Positions 27,484 through 34,715 of a stretch of DNA of 42,988 bases are shown here, in pieces. Position 1 is the stretch's first letter. Every line of letters starts with the position of its first letter. The notes beneath the pieces are model-generated. The model was not told where the DNA came from, made no database searches, and saw only the letters and a list, made by a program, of their open reading frames with translations. The DNA comes from Deltaproteobacteria bacterium (GTDB lineage: Bacteria > Myxococcota_A > Polyangia > HGW-17), in contig JAFGWM010000014.1 of the NCBI GenBank assembly GCA_016937155.1, positions 1 to 42,988 on the forward strand, written 5' to 3'. The translations under genes and the position numbers were made by a program.

Positions 27484-27575
27484 TTATTTTTACTTAATTT
27501 TATTAAATTTTATTTCATCCTTGAATAATTAAAATGAGGTGGTATTCTGCCACTTGTAGAGGAGACTTAGACTTA

Positions 27576-28319
27576 ATGACACAAGACAATAATGACCCAT
27601 CTTTGACCAGTGCACTGGAGGATTATCTGGAAACAATTTATCAGTTTACTCAAAAACAGGGATTTGTCCGGGTAAAAGATATTGCCAGAGCAAGAAATGT
27701 GAAAGCGGGGAGTGTATCCCCTGCAATGAAGCGTCTTTCAGAGTTGAATCTTATTGATTATGCGCAGAGAGAATACATCCGTCTCACACCACATGGAGAG
27801 GAACTGGCAAGGAGAATTCTAAGCAGGCATGATGTCCTGACACGTTTTTTCCATGAAATACTTAAAATGGATTTGGAAGAAGCAGCAAAGGACGCTTGCG
27901 CCATGGAGCATTCCCTCAGCAGGAAAACCATGGATAATCTCGTAAAACTCCTTGAGTTTCTTACAATATGCCCACATGCTCAGTTGAGCTACTGGGAAAA
28001 ATTTATGAACTGCCGGGTTGTTAATATTGAGTCGGAACAGTGTTCAACCTGTGATGAATCATGCATATTCTGTACTGCAAGCCGGGGTAACGAAAAAACA
28101 AGAACACTTCTGGACATGAAACCAGGCGAAATCTCCGCTATTGTCAAAATTGACGGAAATGATGAGACTAGACTTAGACTTCTTGAAAGTGGTTTATTAC
28201 CTGAGACGACTGTAAAGGTAGATCATTTTCTATCTAATAATAACGATATCCACATCAAGGTTAATGAGTATGATTTTATTATTCCAAAAACTGATGCATC
28301 CCGTGTAATTATAAAGTGA
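27576..28319 (+). CDS. DtxR/MntR-family metal-dependent repressor with FeoA/SH3-like domain
   Basis: The ATG at 27576 (after GAGGAG) is preferred over the one at 27534. In the 247-residue product, residues 10-75 form the winged helix (LEDYLETIYQF, VKDIARARNVKAGSVSPAMK). Residues 75-140 are the dimerisation/metal domain with CAMEHSLSR and LTICPH, matching the Cys/His ligands of DtxR. A Cys-rich insert follows (about 147-172: NC, QCSTC, SCIFC), and then a FeoA-type domain (LDMKPGEISAIVKIDGNDE to the end). It should sense Fe2+ or Mn2+ and repress uptake genes, although no transporter is in the window. The neighbouring upstream gene is a membrane Fe-S-type protein, which fits an iron theme. Confidence 0.9.
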   Translation: MTQDNNDPSLTSALEDYLETIYQFTQKQGFVRVKDIARARNVKAGSVSPAMKRLSELNLIDYAQREYIRLTPHGEELARRILSRHDVLTRFFHEILKMDLEEAAKDACAMEHSLSRKTMDNLVKLLEFLTICPHAQLSYWEKFMNCRVVNIESEQCSTCDESCIFCTASRGNEKTRTLLDMKPGEISAIVKIDGNDETRLRLLESGLLPETTVKVDHFLSNNNDIHIKVNEYDFIIPKTDASRVIIK

Positions 28320-28436
28320 CTATAGCCATCGGGAAGTGATGCAACTGCGATCTTTCAGCTTGATCTTTTCCCGGTCTGTGAATAACCTCACTGACGTTGT
28401 TTTACTAAAACTGTTTTCTAAAGGAAGGATGACCCT

Positions 28437-29393
28437 ATGACTGGATTGGTACTTGCTCGCTCAGGAATTGAAGGACTTTTTTCAAGCCCCTACGATGGGA
28501 TTTCAACTTTAATATCCCCCAGATTTCTTCTGATGTCTTTCGCTGTTCTTCTCTTCATCGTTTTATGGAACGAAATGAAGAAAGAGGAAGATGAACGTGA
28601 CGGGCTTTTACCATTGAAGACTGGTTTTTATTTACTGGAAATTTTCGCTATTCAGTATGCCGTTTCCGGTGTTTTCTTTTTCCTCAACTTTTTGCTGTCA
28701 AAGATGACGGATGCTGCTCTCCCTTCTGATGCACTCAAGGCTGGTCTTGGTTATCTTCTTGGAGGTATAGTGACAGCTGTTGGAATCGAACTGGCAATTG
28801 TATTTATGGGAAAAGTGGAAAAAAATGTTCTTCCCAGAAAACTTGCTTTTACACTCATGCTTCTGATGTTCGGATTCATGGCTACGGATAGTACTGTTAA
28901 ACTTGTTGGTTCTATCGCAATGTTCCCCAAAGGGGCAAGCTTTCATGTACCCCTTACAGCATTTATAGTGTTTGTAGCTGCTACATTCTTCGGTGTAATG
29001 TACTACAAAGCTGTTTTCGGGGGAGAAGTTTCCAGTCATACTTTCCTGCCATCAAGCTTTGTTGACAAAGCAAATAATATAGTGGAAAAATCCGGCGTTG
29101 GAACTTTCGGGGCCGCAGCTATGGGTGGTGCAGCAGGAATGGGAATGGGCGCAGCTCCTCAGCAGCAGCCGCAGCAGTTTTCTCAGCCCATGCAGCAGCA
29201 GCCTCAGCAGGACTTTTCTCAGCCCATGCAACAGCAGCCTCAGCAGTTCTCTCAACCCATGCAGCAGCAGCCTCAGCAGTTTTCTCAGCCTGTTGCTCAA
29301 AATGCAAATGCATGCCCAACATGTGGTGCTGCTGGAAGACATATTCCACAGTACAACAGGTACTGGTGTGATTCCTGTCAGAAATACCTCTAA
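28437..29393 (+). CDS. Five-TM protein with Gln/Pro repeats and C-terminal zinc ribbon
   Basis: The 318-residue product has AAGGAAGGA upstream of the ATG. TM segments lie at about 29-45, 63-88, 100-122, 134-158 and 170-192. After them come a Gly/Ala/Met linker (GAAAMGGAAGMGMGAAP), a tandem FSQPMQQQPQQ segment, and a C-terminal zinc ribbon (CPTCGAAGRHIPQYNRYWCD followed by SCQKYL: CxxC...CxxC). The family was not recognised. The layout (membrane part or scaffold, then Gly-Met linker, Gln/Pro repeats, zinc ribbon) is shared with the SPFH protein at 37890 and recalls zinc-ribbon membrane-stress proteins of the YdjG/YdjI type. A role as a membrane-bound partner is inference. Confidence 0.8.
   Translation: MTGLVLARSGIEGLFSSPYDGISTLISPRFLLMSFAVLLFIVLWNEMKKEEDERDGLLPLKTGFYLLEIFAIQYAVSGVFFFLNFLLSKMTDAALPSDALKAGLGYLLGGIVTAVGIELAIVFMGKVEKNVLPRKLAFTLMLLMFGFMATDSTVKLVGSIAMFPKGASFHVPLTAFIVFVAATFFGVMYYKAVFGGEVSSHTFLPSSFVDKANNIVEKSGVGTFGAAAMGGAAGMGMGAAPQQQPQQFSQPMQQQPQQDFSQPMQQQPQQFSQPMQQQPQQFSQPVAQNANACPTCGAAGRHIPQYNRYWCDSCQKYL
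29178..29291 (+). repeat. 33-bp tandem repeats encoding FSQPMQQQPQQ
   Basis: Three near-identical in-frame units of 33-36 bp plus a partial fourth (TTTTCTCAGCC) encode FSQPMQQQPQQ. They lie in the linker between the TM domain and the zinc ribbon of the gene at 28437. Likely length-variable. Confidence 0.85.
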
Positions 29394-29533
29394 AAACTCT
29401 TGTTCCTTGGGTTTTTTAGCCTCCCGACTCTTCACTTGAAAACAAAGTTTGTCTATTTTGAAATTACTCATATAATATAGAGGATGTAAATTATCTGGTC
29501 ATAACCATTATTGCCAAGTGCAGTGAGGACATC

Positions 29534-31489
29534 ATGAAATCAGTTTTTAAATTTTTATTAGTAGCAATGCTATTTGCAATAACAGGATGTGACGATTCAA
29601 CATATAAACCACCACCACCAATTGATGGGGGAAATGATGCTGATATCGTACAGGATCATGTTTCACCTCCTGACGATCTTGATGCGAATCCTGATGGTCC
29701 GCAGATAGAAATAACCAATCCCTTGAGTGATCAGACTGTTGCAAGTGAATTTTTACAGGTAAAAGCAGTAATCACTTCAGAATCATCTACAATAGATTTT
29801 GACTCCTGCGTTGTCTACATTGAGGGGGAATATTATGATATGACCGTAGATACCACTGTAGAGGACGGATTCAAAGCTACAGTGGATCTCACTGAAATTC
29901 CAGCAGGAATAGTACTTGTGAGGGTACAGGCATCAGATGTAGAAGGCCTGACCAATTATGCAGATGTTAATTTCAATCTGGACAAGGGACCATCATTCAC
30001 CATCTACAATCCTGCAGATGATGAGAGATACTCTGGCGCTCTGAATTTGTCTTTTCAGGTTCAGGATAACGATGGAGTGGATTCAGCAACAGTTACAGCC
30101 GTGATTGGCGATGTGGAACTGGATCTTACACCTAGTGATGTATCAGCAGAAACAGCGAATGGCAATCCTGTATCCATTTCATATGAATCTGAAATTGTGT
30201 TTGATGATTCTATGTTTTCCCCGGCACTTACAGGAACTCAAAGAATAACCCTCAGTGCTGTAAACAGTCTCGGAAACTCCGGAAATGCAGGTGTGGATTT
30301 CATAATCGACAATACCGGACCGGTAATTGAGGTTACAAGTCACGAGCAGGGTCAGATTATCGGCTCTATAATCACGATTAGCGCTAACATCACTGATGAT
30401 GCAGGAGTACTGAGTTCCTCTGTTTTTGCTGTAATTGGAAACAACGACACTACTCATGAAATTCCACTTTCAAAAATTACCGGAACGAATACCTACGAAG
30501 GATCTTTCGATACTAACGTTTTGCCTTCAACTTATCTCTGGCCTGCTCTTCAGGTTTTTGCCACAGACCTTCTTGGGAATGAAAGTTCCGTTGCATTTGA
30601 ACTTGCACTGGACAATACAGCTCCCCTCATCAGCCTTGATCCTCCTGAGAACTTCAGGATTGCAAAAACAGACTCTGAAAGCCAGATTCAGTGCAGTAGA
30701 GTTCTGGATCCTGTTGGTTCAGGCGCTGCAAATGATGGAGATCTGGTTCCCCAGATATTCTGGCTTCGAGCCAGAGTGGAAGATATGGGAAATGTAGCCG
30801 CGGGAATGGCATGGTCACCACTGGCTCTTGTTAATCAGGATAACGTTGAACTTTTTATTCTCAATGATGTATCCTACCCTCTTGTTGTGGATTCTAACGG
30901 AGATGGGTATTGTGATGACATCAATCCGGAATTGCTTCCCACAATTCATCTCACGGGAAACCCAAAAGAAACTCTCAAGCTTGATCTCACATCTATTCCC
31001 CCAAGCGGATCAGCAGATTACAGATATGACTCAGGTGAGCTTCCACCGGTATGTGATCTTCCCGGTGATGATCTTACTGAGCCTGATGGGTTATGTCCGG
31101 TTACCGAAGATGATATGACAATAGCAATCTGGTATACTTTTGATAAACAGGAGCCTGCAATTTATACACTCCCACCTGTGGATACAAGTTCATCACTAAC
31201 CTGCTCAGGAATTCAGTTTGACTCTCTGGCTAACAATATCAGTGAGGGCTGGGCCTGTATCGCTGTAAGAGCAGTTGATAACGCAGGTAATATTGGAGTA
31301 AGTGCTCCACTCCGGGTATGTATTGATTACAATCCCTATGACGGTAATATTCCTGCAGATTGCCAGAATCTGTCCAATGCTCCCGACTGTACCGGAACTC
31401 TTGATAATTCAGTTTCGCCTGCACAGGTTACACTTACACCCTGCACGCCACTGGTATTTTCTGAAAATGAAGTAAGACGTGATAGCTAA
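29534..31489 (+). CDS. Large lipoprotein with Ig-like repeat domains
   Basis: The 651-residue product has a lipoprotein signal MKSVFKFLLVAMLFAITGC (Cys19) and an Asp/Pro/Gly-rich linker (24-55). Repeated Ig-like beta-sandwich modules of about 95 residues follow, each beginning with a phrase such as 'PQIEITNPLSDQTVASEF', 'GPSFTIYNPADDERYSG', 'GPVIEVTSHEQGQIIGS' or 'APLISLDPPENFRIAKT'. The C-terminal half (380-650) is cysteine-containing (paired Cys in VCDLPGDD/LCPVTEDD, PDCTGTLDN) and has no recognised domain. It is probably surface-exposed on the outer membrane, in adhesion or structural use. Its last 11 bases overlap the next lipoprotein gene, implying coupling. Confidence 0.8.
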   Translation: MKSVFKFLLVAMLFAITGCDDSTYKPPPPIDGGNDADIVQDHVSPPDDLDANPDGPQIEITNPLSDQTVASEFLQVKAVITSESSTIDFDSCVVYIEGEYYDMTVDTTVEDGFKATVDLTEIPAGIVLVRVQASDVEGLTNYADVNFNLDKGPSFTIYNPADDERYSGALNLSFQVQDNDGVDSATVTAVIGDVELDLTPSDVSAETANGNPVSISYESEIVFDDSMFSPALTGTQRITLSAVNSLGNSGNAGVDFIIDNTGPVIEVTSHEQGQIIGSIITISANITDDAGVLSSSVFAVIGNNDTTHEIPLSKITGTNTYEGSFDTNVLPSTYLWPALQVFATDLLGNESSVAFELALDNTAPLISLDPPENFRIAKTDSESQIQCSRVLDPVGSGAANDGDLVPQIFWLRARVEDMGNVAAGMAWSPLALVNQDNVELFILNDVSYPLVVDSNGDGYCDDINPELLPTIHLTGNPKETLKLDLTSIPPSGSADYRYDSGELPPVCDLPGDDLTEPDGLCPVTEDDMTIAIWYTFDKQEPAIYTLPPVDTSSSLTCSGIQFDSLANNISEGWACIAVRAVDNAGNIGVSAPLRVCIDYNPYDGNIPADCQNLSNAPDCTGTLDNSVSPAQVTLTPCTPLVFSENEVRRDS

Positions 31490-32381
31490 CAAAAAACTGA
31501 TTACTCTACTCTTTCCACCGCTGATTCTTCTTTTATTGAGCACTGCATGTACACCTAAAAAGAAAAAAAAGAAGAACCGCTTCTGGGGTGAGTGTATATC
31601 CAATATAAATTGTCCTGATAAAAAAATTTGTATACATCATAAGTGTGTTTCACTGGATTCACAGGGAACAACCCAGGCGCTTAAGCCACCCCTTGGAATG
31701 GTTTATATTCCACCTGGCTCATTCATAATGGGTTCAAACTCCGGTTCTCCTATGGAAAAGCCACAGATTGAAGTGAGTACGGGAGGATACTTTATAGATA
31801 TTCTGGAAGTGACCCGGAAGAAATATGATATCTGTATTAAAAAAGGTATCTGTACTGCACCTGCATGCAATTCACCATCTCCTGATGCGGCTGTATCATG
31901 TGTTACATGGGAGCAGGCTGTTAAGTACTGCATCTTTGCCGGAAAAAGGCTTCCATCTGAGGAGGAGTGGGAAAAAGCCGCCAGAGGAGTAGATGCCAGA
32001 ACTTATCCATGGGGAGAACAATCCCCCACATGTTCCAGAGCAAACTTCAATGAATGCAAAAACAACACTTTGGTTGATTACAATCAGAGATTGGAAGGGA
32101 AATCTCCTTTTGGAACGCTTGATCAGGCTGGAAATGTCTGGGAGTGGACATCCACCGCACTCTGGCCATGGGATAAAAAAAAGGATCCTGAGATGCTTAG
32201 TGCCGGATATAAGCCATTGAAACAGATCAGCCATGAATTACAAAGCGAACATCGTGTAGTCAGAGGGGGTAGCATAGCAGACGGACAACTAGGTGTACGA
32301 ACGACTATAAAACAGCTCCTGAAAAAAAACATGTCCAGTAGGCTTGTGGGCTTCAGATGTGCTAAAGATGTGGTGAAATAG
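31479..32381 (+). CDS. SUMF1/FGE-fold lipoprotein lacking the catalytic cysteines
   Basis: The 300-residue product uses a GTG start at 31479, inside the preceding gene; no ATG would retain the signal. MIANKKLITLLFPPLILLLLSTAC gives a lipid Cys, followed by a Lys tract. A small disulfide-rich module (CISNINCPDKKICIHHKC) precedes a formylglycine-generating-enzyme-type (SUMF1) domain (66-300: GMVYIPPGSFIMGSNSG, RLPSEEEWEKAARG, GNVWEWT, RVVRGGS, RLVGFRCA). The Cys pair used by true FGE in the region after RGGS is missing (SIADGQLGVRTTI), so sulfatase activation is unlikely. Such domains are common as ligand-binding folds in Myxococcota-type lipoproteins. The gene converges on the ABC ATPase gene. 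Confidence 0.85.
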   Translation: MIANKKLITLLFPPLILLLLSTACTPKKKKKKNRFWGECISNINCPDKKICIHHKCVSLDSQGTTQALKPPLGMVYIPPGSFIMGSNSGSPMEKPQIEVSTGGYFIDILEVTRKKYDICIKKGICTAPACNSPSPDAAVSCVTWEQAVKYCIFAGKRLPSEEEWEKAARGVDARTYPWGEQSPTCSRANFNECKNNTLVDYNQRLEGKSPFGTLDQAGNVWEWTSTALWPWDKKKDPEMLSAGYKPLKQISHELQSEHRVVRGGSIADGQLGVRTTIKQLLKKNMSSRLVGFRCAKDVVK

Positions 32382-32402
32382 TATTGTTTGTATTACTAGG
32401 TA

Positions 32403-33299
32403 TTAAAGAGGAAAATGGCACCTGTAACTCCGATTTTCTTCTGTTTTGAGATCCGGAAAGACTTCTTCACATATTTTTCGTTTTCTCTTACAATAATTTA
32501 CAAAAGGACAGCAGTTAGTATCCGGGGAGTTAATACCGGTAGTTTTTCGTCCCACCCTGAACCTGTGTGCACTAATAAGTAACTCAGTATAGGGATGTCT
32601 GGGCTTGCTGATTACATCAGCTGTTGGTCCGTATTCAACGGCATATCCGTTATAAAGTACAAGAACTTTTTCACTGATATGAGTAATCAAGGCAAGGTCA
32701 TGGGTAATAAACATAAATGTTGCGGTTTTCTGAATCTCCTGAAAAAGTTTAATAATCATCCCCTGCAGTGAAACATCAAGAGCACTTGTAGGCTCATCAG
32801 CTATCAAAAATTCAGGCTCTGTTAAAAGTGCCCTTGCAATCCCGGCTCTCTGCCTCAGCCCCCCACTCAGTTCTGAAATATACTTTCCGAGAACATTTTC
32901 CGGAAGTTTAACTAATTCCAGAACTTTACTGATTCGCTTGCTATAATCATCCCTCATATTGTTGATATATAAAATTTCCTCAAGAGATTTACCTATTTTC
33001 ATCAATGGATCAAATACCGCCTGTGAATCCTGAAAAATCATCTGATAACGGCGTCTCAGGGTTTTTATATCATGAAAATCTCTGGAATAAATATCCTTCC
33101 CGAATACATTAACTGATCCGGAAAATGGGGGAAGCACCCCCATAATGACTTTTGCGAGGGTAGTTTTACCACTTCCAGACTCTCCTATTAAACTGATACT
33201 CTGGTATTTTTTGCAGTTTAAGGAGATATCATGCAAAACAACAGGTGTAGTATCATTGTATCTGACATTCAGATTAGCTATTTTGAAAATATTATTCAT
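32403..33299 (-). CDS. Orphan Opp/Dpp-type ABC transporter ATP-binding protein
   Basis: The 298-residue ATPase carries Walker A (GESGSGKTTLAKVI, about 38-51), the Q-loop region (QMIFQDSQAVFDPLMKIGKS), the signature (ISELSGGLRQRAGIARALL), Walker B (EFLIADEPTSALD) and the switch His (FITHDLALITHISE). The C-terminal oligopeptide/dipeptide-type extension has the Cys-containing tail (CCPFVNYC, KRKIC, YRCHFPL), as in OppD/DppF. No permease, second ATPase or binding protein is adjacent. The gene overlaps the end of the M16-like lipoprotein gene by 8 bp, so the two are translated together. Substrate unknown; peptides are suggested by family only. Confidence 0.9.
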   Translation of the reverse strand: MNNIFKIANLNVRYNDTTPVVLHDISLNCKKYQSISLIGESGSGKTTLAKVIMGVLPPFSGSVNVFGKDIYSRDFHDIKTLRRRYQMIFQDSQAVFDPLMKIGKSLEEILYINNMRDDYSKRISKVLELVKLPENVLGKYISELSGGLRQRAGIARALLTEPEFLIADEPTSALDVSLQGMIIKLFQEIQKTATFMFITHDLALITHISEKVLVLYNGYAVEYGPTADVISKPRHPYTELLISAHRFRVGRKTTGINSPDTNCCPFVNYCKRKRKICEEVFPDLKTEENRSYRCHFPL

Positions 33300-34551
33300 T
33301 TTCCTGGCTCAGTATTGTCATGTCAACCTTACTATCAGGACCTATCCCTGCACATACCATACGGTTTACAATACCTTTCCATTCCTTCAGAATCCGGGAA
33401 GCCGAAACCGCATCATTGAAGCCTAAAACATCAGTATGCTTTAATTTCATCCCATCAAGGTACAGCATTCGATCCAATAACATCATAAAATCGATTTTCT
33501 TCATTTTTTTAAGCAGTGAAATTTTCCAGGCATTTCGCAAAATTTCAATATCATTTTCGGATATTTTTAAATTATCCATCAATGTTTTCAAAAGTCTAAG
33601 ATTCTTTGACGCAGAATCAGAATCCACTGTAACTGAAATTTTAATAGCCGGATAAAGTGCCAGAGAGGATGATACAATAACTTCAGTTGAATCTGAATTC
33701 AGTTTTTGTGTAAGAAACCCTGATAGCATATCCCATAATGCCCAGCTCCTGAATGACAATTCTGCTCCACATGAAATATAAGTGGTTTTAGCCTCACTGG
33801 AATTAACAAGGTTCGTCCTTAATCTGTTTTTACTCTTTTTAAAAGGTCCATAAAAAGGTGTAGCTCCAATTTCTGAGTTAAAATTCTGTTTTTTCAAATA
33901 CTCAATTACATTCTTTTTATTAAATGGACCATAAACAAAAATAAGTTTAGAGTTTTTCTGGTACTTTTCCTGCAAATGACGCTGTAAAATAATTGAATCA
34001 ATTGCTTTCATTTCATCTCTGGTACCAACAGGTGATGCCCCGAACATCATTTTTTCAAGTTCAGACTCAGCTTTAGAAGAACTACCTGTTTCAATATCTT
34101 CCAGAATTCCTTCCATTCTATTTTTCACCCGGGCCCAGATATTATCAGTAATGCGACCATTTCTCATTTGACGAAAAAACAACCTTAACCCGTCATTACT
34201 TCGATTTCGTTTCCAGATACCTGTGATGTATAAAACGCCTGCTGTTTTTCCACCCCATGTTTTCATTCCACAGCTTTTTTTCAGTCTATACCACTCCTTT
34301 TCCTCGATATTTTCTGGAATCATCATCCCGGCGGCAGACATAAGAGCATAATCAAGAGCCTGATTATCTCCTGGAACAGGAGGGAAAATAAGGTGAACTC
34401 CGGCATATTCACCGGAAAAATCCCTGATAATAAATGTAGTGTTAAAGTTATCCCCAAAAAAAATCTGACTATAACTCTCTTTGGAGAGATCAAGGTATCT
34501 TCCACAAGCGGGAACCGTTAAAAATAGAAAAAGAAAAATTTTATGATTCAT
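33292..34551 (-). CDS. Divergent M16-type (insulinase-fold) lipoprotein without catalytic motif
   Basis: The 419-residue product has a short lipoprotein signal (FLFLFLTVPAC). The layout resembles one M16 peptidase unit: an N-terminal strand-rich half, a segment like the family's 'fGxxPxGxxxxixxi...lxxfhxxyyxPxnxxlvvvGdf' (MMFGASPVGTRDEMKAIDSI, LQEKYQKNSKLIFVYGPFN), and a helix-rich C-terminal half. The zinc-binding HxxEH is absent; the equivalent region reads LMSAAGMM. Any role is therefore binding or structural rather than proteolytic. Some bacterial M16 pairs consist of one active and one inactive subunit, but no active partner is nearby. The stop lies within the start of the ABC ATPase gene. 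Family call is moderate. Confidence 0.55.
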   Translation of the reverse strand: MNHKIFLFLFLTVPACGRYLDLSKESYSQIFFGDNFNTTFIIRDFSGEYAGVHLIFPPVPGDNQALDYALMSAAGMMIPENIEEKEWYRLKKSCGMKTWGGKTAGVLYITGIWKRNRSNDGLRLFFRQMRNGRITDNIWARVKNRMEGILEDIETGSSSKAESELEKMMFGASPVGTRDEMKAIDSIILQRHLQEKYQKNSKLIFVYGPFNKKNVIEYLKKQNFNSEIGATPFYGPFKKSKNRLRTNLVNSSEAKTTYISCGAELSFRSWALWDMLSGFLTQKLNSDSTEVIVSSSLALYPAIKISVTVDSDSASKNLRLLKTLMDNLKISENDIEILRNAWKISLLKKMKKIDFMMLLDRMLYLDGMKLKHTDVLGFNDAVSASRILKEWKGIVNRMVCAGIGPDSKVDMTILSQENE

Positions 34552-34715
34552 TTACATATCCCATCACAGTGAGCGTCCACATTTACTACTTTATATCGGT
34601 TGAATTGTATGCTAAGCAAGATAATAATTCATGTTGTACTTTCTATGGGAAAGTTATAGATTAAGGGCTTAATATACTTTGGATATTCTTTGATTTAAAG
34701 GTGCCGGAGGGCTAA

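Noticed and set aside
29098-29439. Overlapping ORFs in other frames of the Gln/Pro repeat gene
   Set aside because: Low-complexity shadows (Ser/Leu or Ala/Glu repeats) created by the CAG-rich repeat.
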